Source of the DNA: an uncultured Rubrobacteraceae bacterium | GTDB lineage: Bacteria > Actinomycetota > Rubrobacteria > Rubrobacterales > Rubrobacteraceae | NCBI GenBank assembly: GCA_902805975.1 | Contig: CADCUT010000056.1 | Location: 1 to 44,660 of the forward strand | Reading direction: 5' to 3' | DNA length: 44,660 nucleotides | In this document: positions 16,060 to 23,261 of the stretch, piece by piece | How the letters are laid out: each line of letters opens with the position of its first letter | Numbering within the stretch: position 1 is the first letter of the stretch | Program-made: the position numbers and the translations under genes | Notes under the pieces: model-generated | Seen by the model: the letters and a program-made list of their open reading frames with translations, nothing else | Database searches by the model: none | What the model was told of the DNA's origin: nothing

Positions 16060-16611
16060 TTGCTCCGCGGAGAGAGGGTGACGCTCCGGGCCCCGACCCG
16101 GGAGGATCTGGACCGCCTCGCGCGTTTCGAGAACGACCTCGGGTTCGTGTTGGCCGGCGGTGGAGACCCGCCGGAGCCGGTCCCTCTAGAGCGTCTGCAG
16201 CGGGATTTCGATAGGGATATCTCCGATCCCCCGGTGGGCAAGATCGAGTTCGCCATCGAGGCCGACGGCGCCTACATCGGCCGTTGCGGCCTCTACGGCA
16301 TCGACCGGACCGCCAGGCACGCCGAGCTCGGCATCGGGATCGGGGATAGTGAGTACTGGGGACAGGGCTACGGACGGGAGGCCGTCAGCCTGCTGCTGGA
16401 CTACGCGTTCCGGCTCAGGAACCTGCGCCGCGTGTGGCTCGAAGTCCATTCGGCAAACGAGAGGGCGATCCGGTCCTACCGTTCGTGCGGTTTCTTGGAG
16501 GAGGGCCGGATGCGGGAGCACGTCTGGCTCGGCGGGCGTTACGTGGATAACGTGATCATGGGCGTGCTGCGCGCGGAGTGGGAGGGCAGGCAGGCCGGGA
16601 CGGCCCGGTAA
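16060..16611 (+). CDS. GNAT acetyltransferase (RimJ/RimL type)
   Basis: 183 residues starting LRGERVTLRAPTRED, the common opening of RimL-type N-acetyltransferases, initiated at TTG with GGAGGG close upstream. The acetyl-CoA-binding motif is ELGIGIGDSEYWGQGYGREAVSLLLDYAF, followed by NLRRVWLEVHSANERAIRSYRSCGFLEEGRMR. Substrates of the family include ribosomal protein N-termini, amines and antibiotics; nothing here decides. It follows lysA by 28 bases and could share its transcript. Downstream sits the 11-bp repeat array. Confidence 0.85.
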   Translation: MLRGERVTLRAPTREDLDRLARFENDLGFVLAGGGDPPEPVPLERLQRDFDRDISDPPVGKIEFAIEADGAYIGRCGLYGIDRTARHAELGIGIGDSEYWGQGYGREAVSLLLDYAFRLRNLRRVWLEVHSANERAIRSYRSCGFLEEGRMREHVWLGGRYVDNVIMGVLRAEWEGRQAGTAR

Positions 16612-16642
16612 CCTTTCGGGAACCTCTGCGTAACCTCTGGAG
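16607..16642 (+). promoter_or_regulatory. Pho-box-like array: three 11-bp-spaced repeats
   Basis: AACC occurs at 16610, 16621 and 16632, exactly 11 bases apart, in the units GGTAACCT-TTC, GGGAACCT-CTG and CGTAACCT-CTG. Eight-base repeats with three-base spacers match the layout of Pho boxes bound by PhoB/PhoP/SphR-type regulators. The array lies 55-85 bases before the AAA ATPase start. A weak -10 candidate, TAAAGC, is at 16653-16658. Confidence 0.55.
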
Positions 16643-16695
16643 GATCGTCCCGTAAAGCGACCACCCCGCGCGGCGTGGGTTAGAATCGGTGGAAG

Positions 16696-18249
16696 ATGAA
16701 GGTCAGAGTAGATTTCCCCCTCGCTACCGAAGGCCACCTCGGGCGGGCAGCCGCCGCGGCGGCCGGCCATGCCTCCTACGGGGTCTCGGGAACGAACGGC
16801 CGGGCGCGGGTCTCCGTGGAGCTCGACCTGCCCGCCGACTGGCGGCTTCTGGACGACTTCTCGGGCCTGCTGCGCGGCGAGAGGGAGGCCGGGTACGCGG
16901 CGGACGGCACGCCCGTCTCGGGCGAGGAGCTCTTCGCGGGGACGCGGTGCTTTCTGCGCAAGCAGCGGTCCGGGACCGCGGCCAGGGAATGGTGCACGCC
17001 CAAGCATCTGGAGGACAAGCAGCTCTTCCCGTGCCGCCAGATCCACCTCTACGACAACAACCATCTGACCAACAACTCCTGGTACGCCTACGGGCAGATA
17101 GATGACGAAGCGGCCTTCCGGGTGGACAAGGACGCCATAACGGAGCGCGTCCTCTCCGACCTCGGCCCGTGCGTCCGCTGCCCCATCCTCGACCTCGACG
17201 CGACCGCCGAGCTCGTCGCCCGCCTCCCGGAGAAGATAGAGCCCGGTCGGGACGACGCCTGGGCCTACCGCGAGAAGGGTCCCCTCTCGTCGTGGAAGGT
17301 CGTGAAGACCCGCGAAGGCCGCGAGCCCGAGAAGGCGCCCATAGCGGAAGACAGGGAGGGCCTCTTCGAGCGCCTGGCGCGCAGCGTGAGGAGCGGGGGG
17401 GCGAACGTCGCGGCGGCGAGCGGGACGGCCCCCGGCACCCGCAACGTGCCGTCCACCCGCTACGAGGACGTCGGCGGGATGCGCGAGACCATAGAGATGG
17501 TCAGGGAGGCCGTCGAGCTGCCCATAACGCACCCGGAGATCTTCAAGAGGATGGGCATCCGGCCGCACAAGGGCATCCTGTTCTACGGCCCGCCCGGAAC
17601 GGGAAAGACGCTCCTCGCCCGCGCGGTGGCCAACGAGAGCGGGGCGCACTTTATAGCGGTCTCGGGGCCGGAGATCCTCAACAAGTTCTGGGGCCAGAGC
17701 GAGGCGAAGCTGCGCTCCATCTTCGGCGAGGCCCGCGCCAAGGCGCCGGCGATAGTCCTCTTCGATGAGATCGACTCCTTCGCCTCATCGCGCGACGCGA
17801 TGAGCGAGAGCTTCGAAGCGACCCTCGTCTCCCAGCTCCTCTCCCTGATGGATGGCCTGAACGACCTCGGTCAGGTCTGCGTCATCGCCACGACCAACCG
17901 CCCCTCGGCCCTCGACTCGGCCCTCCGCCGTCCGGGCCGCTTCGACCACGAGATAGAGGTCGGCCTGCCCGACGCCGAAGCCCGGCTGCACATACTCAAG
18001 ATCCACGCCGCGGGCATGCCCACCGACCCCGACCTCGACCTCGAGCAGATAGCGCGCGCCACCGGCGGCTACTCGGGTGCCGACCTCGAAGCCCTGTGCC
18101 GTGAGGCGGCCCTCGTCTGCATGCGCCGCACCATAAACCTCCGCGACTTCGAGAAGCGCATCGCCCCGCACCAGCTCTCGGCCCTCTCCGTCACCACCTA
18201 CGACTTCCGCACCGCCACCAAGCGCGTCGGCGCCTCGATCCGGCGCTGA
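16696..18249 (+). CDS. AAA+ ATPase, Cdc48/p97-type single module with a novel N-terminal region
   Basis: 517 residues. Residues 250-500 are one AAA+ module: YEDVGGM, Walker A GPPGTGKT (about 298-305), Walker B IVLFDEID (354-361), sensor ATTNRP and the RRPGRFD arginine-finger region. It should hydrolyse ATP to remodel or unfold proteins as a ring. The N-terminal 240 residues match no family I know. They include five Cys, one CxxC (GPCVRCP near residue 158), and an odd Asn-rich stretch (LYDNNHLTNNSWYAYG). Cdc48 itself has two AAA modules; this has one and no HbYX proteasome-docking tail (it ends GASIRR). The control site upstream is Pho-box-like. It may be a substrate-adaptor-bearing unfoldase; the target is unknown. 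Confidence 0.85.
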   Translation: MKVRVDFPLATEGHLGRAAAAAAGHASYGVSGTNGRARVSVELDLPADWRLLDDFSGLLRGEREAGYAADGTPVSGEELFAGTRCFLRKQRSGTAAREWCTPKHLEDKQLFPCRQIHLYDNNHLTNNSWYAYGQIDDEAAFRVDKDAITERVLSDLGPCVRCPILDLDATAELVARLPEKIEPGRDDAWAYREKGPLSSWKVVKTREGREPEKAPIAEDREGLFERLARSVRSGGANVAAASGTAPGTRNVPSTRYEDVGGMRETIEMVREAVELPITHPEIFKRMGIRPHKGILFYGPPGTGKTLLARAVANESGAHFIAVSGPEILNKFWGQSEAKLRSIFGEARAKAPAIVLFDEIDSFASSRDAMSESFEATLVSQLLSLMDGLNDLGQVCVIATTNRPSALDSALRRPGRFDHEIEVGLPDAEARLHILKIHAAGMPTDPDLDLEQIARATGGYSGADLEALCREAALVCMRRTINLRDFEKRIAPHQLSALSVTTYDFRTATKRVGASIRR

Positions 18250-18264
18250 GGTCCGGCCCCTGGC

Positions 18265-19197
18265 CTAGGCCGGCACCCGCTCCCGGGACGTCACCGCGAG
18301 GCCGAGCTCTCTGCCGGAGCGGAGTGCTTCCGAGACCAGGGAGAAGCCCTCGGGGGAGAGCTCCACGCAGCACGAGGGTCGTTCGGGGAAGTCCATGCGC
18401 CGGAACAGGTCTTCTAGTGGGATGGTCCCCCTGCCGGGTGGGAGGTGAAGGTCCCCCAGCCCGTAGACGGTGTGCTCGGAGACGGGCGGCTCTCCGGTGA
18501 GGTTGGTCTTTTGCAGGTTATCGTGGAGGTGAACGTGGCGGACGAGGGGTGCTGTGGCGGCGCACTCCTCGATAAGGTCGAAGCCGAAGAAGCCGGCGGC
18601 GAGGGCCGCGTGGCCCACGTCCAGGCAGATGCCGACCGCGGGGTGGTCGACACCGGAGATCTGCTCTGCAAGCTGCGAAGGCCAGACGGAGTAGTCGTAG
18701 ACCGCGCCGCGCAGGATCGGCCGCTCCGGGTAGTAGTTCTCGACGGCGAGGACCACGCCGAGCTCTTCCGCCAGGCCTCCCGCCTCCCGCAGGGCGGCGC
18801 GCTCCGCGGCGAGCTGGTCCTCCATGCTGTGCCGGGCGTCGCGCGCCGCGAAGCGCTGGCCGGCGTGGCAGACCACCGTCTCCGCGCCGATGCCCTTCGC
18901 GAACCTGAGGCTGGCGTCCAGAACGTCGCGCTGGAGGTCGCGGGAGGTGAGGTCCATGAGGTTGACCTGGAGCGGGGCGTGTACCGTGTACGCCAGCCCC
19001 GCCTCCTCTAGCAGCCCCCCAACCGCCTCTAGCCTGTTCGCATCCAGGCGACCGCCGAGGATGACCCCGAGGTTCTCGGGCCAGACCTCCACGAAATCCA
19101 CCCCGGCACTCCCTAGCGCCCCGAGGTCCTCAGCGAGCCCCCCGACGCCGTCGAGGTACAGCCGGGACAGGTTGGTGCCCACATTCCGAAAAACCAT
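18265..19197 (-). CDS. Sugar phosphate isomerase/epimerase-like TIM-barrel enzyme
   Basis: 310 residues of the xylose-isomerase-like AP-endonuclease-2 fold, with typical metal-ligand stretches: YTVHAPLQVNL (His), VCHAGQRFA (His), AVENYYPE (Glu), CLDVGHAAL (Asp, His), RHVHLHDN (His), ELSPEG (Glu). Usually acts on a sugar or inositol derivative. I use the ATG at 19197 with GGAGAGAGG upstream. It diverges from the methyltransferase, and its own promoter region carries a Pho-box-like repeat array (19263-19306) with a TATACT -10, so it is plausibly controlled by phosphate supply. Substrate unknown. Confidence 0.82.
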   Translation of the reverse strand: MVFRNVGTNLSRLYLDGVGGLAEDLGALGSAGVDFVEVWPENLGVILGGRLDANRLEAVGGLLEEAGLAYTVHAPLQVNLMDLTSRDLQRDVLDASLRFAKGIGAETVVCHAGQRFAARDARHSMEDQLAAERAALREAGGLAEELGVVLAVENYYPERPILRGAVYDYSVWPSQLAEQISGVDHPAVGICLDVGHAALAAGFFGFDLIEECAATAPLVRHVHLHDNLQKTNLTGEPPVSEHTVYGLGDLHLPPGRGTIPLEDLFRRMDFPERPSCCVELSPEGFSLVSEALRSGRELGLAVTSRERVPA

Positions 19198-19237
19198 CCG
19201 GTTCCTCTCTCCCTCGGGGCCGCACAAAACCGCGCGC

Positions 19238-19306
19238 AGTATAGGCTCGCCACTACTTCGTTGGGTGAAACGGGGGTTAACGATGGGTAAAACCTGGGTT
19301 CAACGG
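19238..19306 (-). promoter_or_regulatory. Pho-box-like array of four 11-bp repeats with a -10 for the isomerase gene
   Basis: GGGT on the plus strand starts at 19263, 19274, 19285 and 19296, a strict 11-base period. Read on the minus strand the units are GTT-NN-ACCC (CGTTTCACCC, CGTTAACCC, GGTTTTACCC, CGTTGAACCC). A -10 candidate TATACT lies at 19243-19238; its -35 position (19266-19261, ACCCAA) falls on the first repeat, as expected where an activator replaces the -35. This points to activation of the gene at 19197. Confidence 0.6.
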
Positions 19307-19318
19307 GCCCCATCGGAT

Positions 19319-19332
19319 GGGTACATGTACCC
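19319..19332. promoter_or_regulatory. 14-bp palindrome upstream of the methyltransferase gene
   Basis: GGGTACATGTACCC is a perfect palindrome, followed by a further TTGTACCC. It lies 44 bases before the TTG at 19376 and could be an operator. Confidence 0.35.
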
Positions 19333-19375
19333 TTGTACCCTTGAGAGAAGACGGATCGAGGGGAGAAAGGCCAAA

Positions 19376-20203
19376 TTGAGCAGCTACGAGGACTACACGC
19401 GCGCGTCCGGCAACTACGACAAGACCAGGGAGCCTGTGGGGACCGAGATCCTCGTCGGTTGTTTCGCCCACGCGCCCGTGCCGCTTGACCGGACGGTGGT
19501 GCTGGACGCAGGGTGCGGCACCGGCAGCTACTCCGACGCGCTGCTCGGTTACGTCGGCCGGATCGAGGCGGTGGATATGAACCCCGGGATGCTTGAGGTC
19601 GCCGCGCGCAAGCTGGCTTGGGCCGGGGACCGCGTCTCCTTTCACTCCTCCAGGATCGACGAGCTGCCCTTCCAGGACGCGACGCTCGACGGGGTCATGA
19701 TCAACCAGGTGCTCCACCACCTGCCGGACAGTGCCGCGCAAGGATTCCCCGCCCACCGCCGGGTCTTCCGGGAGTTCGCCCGGGTCTTGAAGCCCGGAGG
19801 AGTCCTCACGATCAGCACCTGCTCGCAGGAGCAACTGCGCCACGGCTACTGGCACTACCACCTGATCCCGGAGGCCGCCGACGCCCTCCGGAACCGCTAC
19901 GCCCCCATCGACGAACTGCGCGAGATCCTCGACGACTGCGGCCTCGACTATCGGGGAAGCTTCGCGCCCATCGACGCTACGGTCCAGGGCGCCGCCTACT
20001 CCGACCCCCGCGGCCCCCTGAGCAAGGAGTGGCGCGACGGTGACTCGGTCTGGTCCCTGGTCGCCGAAGACCGCCTGAACCGGGTCCTCTCCCGTATCCG
20101 GAACCTGGACGAGGGGGGAGAGCTCGAGACCTACGCGGCCCGCAACGACGCCCAGCGCGCCCACATCGGCCAGGTAACCGTCGTCTTCGCGTCCCGCAGG
20201 TAA
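19376..20203 (+). CDS. SAM-dependent methyltransferase
   Basis: 275 residues. Class I methyltransferase: SAM-binding motif I VVLDAGCGTGSY (near residue 40), acidic residue VDMN, motif II region LDGVMINQVLHHL and motif III FARVLKPGGVLTIS. Resembles small-molecule or lipid-headgroup methyltransferases; the substrate is unknown. The start is the TTG at 19376 (LSSYEDYTRAS), with GGGGAGAAAGG upstream. It is followed by a choline-kinase-like gene and sits beside Pho-box-like repeats, so a role in phospholipid headgroup or lipid remodelling is possible, but this is inference. Confidence 0.82.
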   Translation: MSSYEDYTRASGNYDKTREPVGTEILVGCFAHAPVPLDRTVVLDAGCGTGSYSDALLGYVGRIEAVDMNPGMLEVAARKLAWAGDRVSFHSSRIDELPFQDATLDGVMINQVLHHLPDSAAQGFPAHRRVFREFARVLKPGGVLTISTCSQEQLRHGYWHYHLIPEAADALRNRYAPIDELREILDDCGLDYRGSFAPIDATVQGAAYSDPRGPLSKEWRDGDSVWSLVAEDRLNRVLSRIRNLDEGGELETYAARNDAQRAHIGQVTVVFASRR

Positions 20204-20235
20204 CCCTACCCCAAACCCCCGAAGGTTTGCGCGCG

Positions 20236-20253
20236 GTTAACACGGAGTTTACA
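20236..20253 (+). promoter_or_regulatory. Pho-box-like dimer before the choline-kinase-like gene
   Basis: GTTAACA (20236-20242) and GTTTACA (20247-20253) are heptamers 11 bases apart with a four-base spacer, the classical Pho-box dimer layout, 65 bases before the TTG at 20318. Confidence 0.5.
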
Positions 20254-20317
20254 ATCTCCCGACTGCATCACGGGCGCTGGGGGCGTCCGCCCAAGGTAGA
20301 CAGGGAGAGGAATACGA

Positions 20318-21316
20318 TTGGACCATGTGTACGCCGCGCTGGCACGCGTGCCTTTATTCGGGGACGTCCAACGCGAAGTTGTCAAGCTAGATCGTCTCGG
20401 CGGCGCCCTCACGAACACCTGTTACAAGGTGACGACGGGTAACTCGGCTTACGTGCTGCGGCTCGCCGGGGAGGACACCTCTGACTTTATCGACCGCACC
20501 GCCGAGGAGCACAACGCGCGGGTCGCGGCGGGGGCCGGGGTCAACGCGGAGGTGGTCTACTTCGACGCGAGGGACGGCACGATGGTGACCCGGTTCATCG
20601 AGGGTGTCTCCATGAACGCCGGGAACGGGTTCGGCAGCGACCCAGGGGCGCCGGTACGGGCCGCGCGTGCGCTCGGGCGGGTTCACCGTCTGGGGAGGGT
20701 ATTCAGGTCCCGCTTCGACGCCTTCGACGCCATCGACGGTTACCTGGACTTGCTGCGCGGGCAGTGGGCGCCGCCCGAGGGTTACCATGAGGTAGGGCGG
20801 AAGGCGAGGGTGGTGCGCCGGGCGTTGAAGGCCTCTCCCGCGACCCTCGTACCCTGCCACAACGACCCGTGGCCGGGGAACCTCCTCGACGCGGACGGAC
20901 GCCTCTACCTCATCGACTGGGAGTACTCCGGCATGAACGATCCGGTGTGGGATCTCGCCGACCTCTCGGTCGAGGCCGGGTTCGGGCCCAGACAAGACCG
21001 CGCCATGATGGAGGCCTACCACGCGGCCGTACCTTCCCCGGCGCACTACGCGCGGCTGGAGGTCTACAAAGCGATGAGCGACCTGCACTGGTCCATCTGG
21101 GGCTTTGTCCAACACGCGAAAGGCAACCCCACGGAGGACTTCTGGAGCTACGGGCTGGAGAGGCTCGCACGCGCCAGAGCACGGATGGTCAGCGCCGATT
21201 TCAGTCGGTACTTGAGCATGGTGCGCGATAGCGGACGCCCGCGTGCCACCAAACGCGCCTACCGGTTAGAACCCGGGAAAAGAAAGCCCGTCCGCACGGT
21301 CCCCGAGAACGGGTAG
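20318..21316 (+). CDS. Choline/ethanolamine kinase-like phosphotransferase
   Basis: 332 residues, TTG start with GGGAGAGG upstream. Protein-kinase-like fold of the choline kinase/aminoglycoside phosphotransferase group: N-lobe RLGGALTNTCYKVTT with Y-V-L-R-L-A, catalytic loop PCHNDPWPGNLL (Brenner motif) and metal motif LIDWEYSGMNDPVWDLADL, followed by the helical C-lobe. The IDWEYSGMNDPVWDLAD wording favours choline/ethanolamine kinases (LicA type) over antibiotic kinases. The C-terminal tail (about 290-332) is basic. A Pho-box-like dimer lies upstream and a methyltransferase precedes it. Alternative substrates such as other alcohol or amino groups cannot be excluded. Confidence 0.8.
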   Translation: MDHVYAALARVPLFGDVQREVVKLDRLGGALTNTCYKVTTGNSAYVLRLAGEDTSDFIDRTAEEHNARVAAGAGVNAEVVYFDARDGTMVTRFIEGVSMNAGNGFGSDPGAPVRAARALGRVHRLGRVFRSRFDAFDAIDGYLDLLRGQWAPPEGYHEVGRKARVVRRALKASPATLVPCHNDPWPGNLLDADGRLYLIDWEYSGMNDPVWDLADLSVEAGFGPRQDRAMMEAYHAAVPSPAHYARLEVYKAMSDLHWSIWGFVQHAKGNPTEDFWSYGLERLARARARMVSADFSRYLSMVRDSGRPRATKRAYRLEPGKRKPVRTVPENG

Positions 21317-21762
21317 TCCCCGCCACCAAATGCGCCGGCGTTTCCATCCGGCGCTCCGGCCTCTCGCCCGGTTCTCCTTTTCCAGGCTTGTCACCCTGGC
21401 GAACGTTGTTGATCGCGGGCTTCACGTCCCGGCCGGGCATCCTACTCCGGAGAGGGGACGGCGGGCTCGTTCTCGCCGCGCATCAGGCGCCGGCGGGCCG
21501 TCTCCCGGCCTCCGACGGCCCGGACGTGCTCCGTTGCTTTGGCGAGCCCGAAGACGGGCATGTTGCCGTAGACGGCCTCGTAGGCACCGCGTTCGACCAC
21601 ATAGGATCCTTAGTGCACATAACCTGATCTTCACCGCTGTGCTCGCGGGGCGGTGGTCGGAGCCGGAGGTCATGGTGGCGCTAGTCTAGCGAAGGGGCGC
21701 TAGTACCCTGCTCACGGGGCTGCGTGAAAAGGGGTTCTCGGAAGTACGGGCTGCGCTCCTCC
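21317..21762. other. Gap holding the DUF4188 fragment and short repeat-like words
   Basis: Apart from the fragment at 21442-21603, no gene. A possible remnant ending VLAGRWSEPEVMVALV is readable on the plus strand before 21689 but is too short to assign. Near 21730, GGGGTTCTCGGAAGTAC resembles the GGGGTTCTCGGAAGTTC at 5090-5105. Confidence 0.45.
21442..21603 (-). pseudogene. C-terminal fragment of a DUF4188 gene
   Basis: The minus-strand translation ends VFGLAKATEHVRAVGGRETA..., closely matching residues 121-168 of the intact DUF4188 protein at 27353-27859 (same MPVFGLAKATEHVRAVG run and the same ENEPAV...SPE end). The first 115 residues are missing, so this is a truncated duplicate. The bases around its stop also resemble the corresponding flank at 27353. 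Confidence 0.8.
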
Positions 21763-22524
21763 TCAGGAGGCCGGCATCGGCGTCGCGCGGCTCAAGGACA
21801 GCCCGTCCCCGGAGGCCAGGATCGTGCCCGAGTGCGAGGCGAGCGCCCTCCTGAGCGCAGACGCCGGCCACCCGTCGATGGTCGCGTCCAGCGTGGCCGT
21901 CTTGACCACCAGCCGCCGGGAGTCCACAAGCTCGTTCAACTTCTCTTGCTGGCCGAGGGCCGTCTCCAGGTCCACCTCCAGCGCCCAGTCGAAGGAGGCC
22001 CACACCGTGCGGCCCTCGCTCGACGCCTCCTCCAGGATCCGCCCGAGCCTCTCGCCCCTGCCCTCCAGCGGGTCCCCCTCGTTCCTCATCAAGAGGCGTC
22101 CCTCCCGCTGCAGGCGCCCGGCCTCCAGGCCGTTTCCCTCCAGGGTGGCGCGCAGCTCCCCCTCGGGGACGCTCTCCCCGCCGTAGAACTTCACCAGCAG
22201 CCCGTCACGCGCCTCCCCCACCCGGAAGAAGGCGGCGTCCAGGCGGCGCAGCACGTCCTCGTCGGCGGCTATGGCGAGCACGTTGTCGGGCACCCGCAGG
22301 AAGGACTCCATGCGCCTGAAGAGCGTGGCCGGGCGCTCGTTCTCCTTCAGGAAGTCCTCAAGCACCCCGCGCCTGATACGCCAGTGCTTTCCCACTTTCA
22401 GGCACGGCAGCCGCCCTTGTCGGCACCAACGCCACACCGTGGACTCCTTCACCCCGACGAGGCCGGCGACCTCCTCGGCCGCCAGCAGCTCTATTTCCCG
22501 CCCCGCTCCATTGCCGTTCCGCAC
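21763..22524 (-). CDS. Excisionase-type HTH protein fused to a MEDS-like sensory domain
   Basis: 253 residues. Residues 10-60 form a MerR-like/excisionase helix-turn-helix: ELLAAEEVAGLVGVKESTVWRWCRQGRLPCLKVGKHWRIRR, similar to BldC-type and DcmR DNA-binding domains. Residues 80-245 (LAIAADEDVLRRLDAAFFRVGEARDGLLVKFYGGE ... ALGQQEKLNELVDSRRLVVKT) match the MEDS domain of DcmR, a repressor of dichloromethane catabolism, and related signalling proteins. It probably senses a small molecule or protein signal. It is transcribed away from the AT-rich spacer before the gene at 22718, so autoregulation is plausible. Domain assignment is from pattern. Confidence 0.7.
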   Translation of the reverse strand: MRNGNGAGREIELLAAEEVAGLVGVKESTVWRWCRQGRLPCLKVGKHWRIRRGVLEDFLKENERPATLFRRMESFLRVPDNVLAIAADEDVLRRLDAAFFRVGEARDGLLVKFYGGESVPEGELRATLEGNGLEAGRLQREGRLLMRNEGDPLEGRGERLGRILEEASSEGRTVWASFDWALEVDLETALGQQEKLNELVDSRRLVVKTATLDATIDGWPASALRRALASHSGTILASGDGLSLSRATPMPAS

Positions 22525-22564
22525 GCCACCACCGGTCCCGTCCGCCCGTTCGTCTGGGTAGGTT

Positions 22565-22660
22565 GTCTCATGAAAGATGAGTGTAACTTGTCTTGGTCCA
22601 CTTTGCTTTAATTTAGCTTAATATACTTGACTTTACTTGATTATAGACTACCCTGGTGGT
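22565..22660. promoter_or_regulatory. AT-rich regulatory region with repeated CTT words
   Basis: This is the most AT-rich stretch in the window, between the divergent HTH-MEDS gene (22524) and the membrane protein gene (22718). CTT words begin at 22587, 22592, 22601, 22606, 22617, 22626, 22631 and 22636, often 9 or 5 bases apart. BldC-type HTH proteins are known to bind direct AT-rich repeats with about 9-bp period, so it is a candidate binding array. A TTGACT near 22628 could be a -35. Confidence 0.45.
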
Positions 22661-22680
22661 GTAGGGCAATGTAGCCCACC

Positions 22681-22701
22681 GCCGCGGGTTCGCCCCGTGG
22701 C
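22681..22701 (+). other. Short leader hairpin before the gene at 22718
   Basis: GCCGCGGG (22681-22688), loop TTCGC, CCCGTGGC (22694-22701): an eight-bp stem with one G-U pair, 10 bases before the GAGAGGAGGGG ribosome binding site. Confidence 0.35.
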
Positions 22702-22717
22702 AACCGAGAGGAGGGGC

Positions 22718-22993
22718 ATGGCCGAGCAGAGCGCAGTGCCCAGGGTCCACGCCAGGGACGAGCGGGGCCGGGACGAGACCCTTAAGGGCACCGAGACCAA
22801 GGCGGCCTTCAAGACCACCGAGCTGATCGTGTTCGTGGTCGCCTCGGCCATGATCTTGATCGCGGGCCTGATCGTGGACGGCTTCAACGCCACGGAGACG
22901 TGGAGGTACTTCACGTACCTGGCCATCGGCTACATGATCAGCCGGGGCCTGGCGAAGTCCGGTTCGCGCAACCCGAAGGCCGAGGGCGAGTAA
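22718..22993 (+). CDS. Small two-segment membrane protein (91 aa)
   Basis: A hydrophilic N-terminal 33 residues, then two membrane segments (TTELIVFVVASAMILIAGLIV and WRYFTYLAIGYMISRGLA), and a short basic tail. GAGAGGAGGGG lies before the ATG. First gene of a plus-strand cluster of small membrane and LEA-like proteins. A terminator follows at 23019-23053. No named family, but such proteins occur beside envelope-stress genes. Confidence 0.7.
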   Translation: MAEQSAVPRVHARDERGRDETLKGTETKAAFKTTELIVFVVASAMILIAGLIVDGFNATETWRYFTYLAIGYMISRGLAKSGSRNPKAEGE

Positions 22994-23018
22994 GGTCCGA
23001 CGACCTTCTTGGAGCGCA

Positions 23019-23053
23019 GACGGGGCTGGGGTTTCAAAGATCCCGGCCCCGTC
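23019..23053 (+). terminator. Terminator-like hairpin
   Basis: GACGGGGCTGGG and CCCGGCCCCGTC form a 12-base stem with one mismatch around an 11-base loop, 26 bases after the stop at 22993. A short T-rich stretch (GTGTTT) follows. Confidence 0.6.
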
Positions 23054-23095
23054 CGTGTTTCCGGGCAGTAGAACCGACAAGAGAGGCGGGTCGAG

Positions 23096-23197
23096 ATGAT
23101 ACGGGTCCCCGGGGGGTGCCTGTTCTGGGTGCTGATCAGCGTGGTCCTTAGCGTGGGCCTTACCGTCTTCGCGAACCTCGTCTTGAACCTGTTCTGA
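23096..23197 (+). CDS. Tiny membrane protein (33 aa), relative of the gene at 25403
   Basis: Encodes one membrane segment after a short head: MIRVPGGCLFWVLISVV..., ending ANLVLNLF. It shares GCLFW-xxx-S-x-VLSV-x-LTV-xx-NLVL-x-LF with the C-terminal half of the 65-residue protein at 25403, a strong case for homology and for translation, although at 33 codons it is easily missed. AGAGGCGGG lies upstream of the ATG. It sits between the hairpin at 23019-23053 and the gene at 23262. Function unknown; perhaps a membrane-complex subunit. Confidence 0.7.
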   Translation: MIRVPGGCLFWVLISVVLSVGLTVFANLVLNLF

Positions 23198-23261
23198 TCC
23201 GGGGCCGGAGGGTTACGGCCGGTCCGTGAAAGTCGTGGAGAGCTATCGGAAGGAGAGAGTC

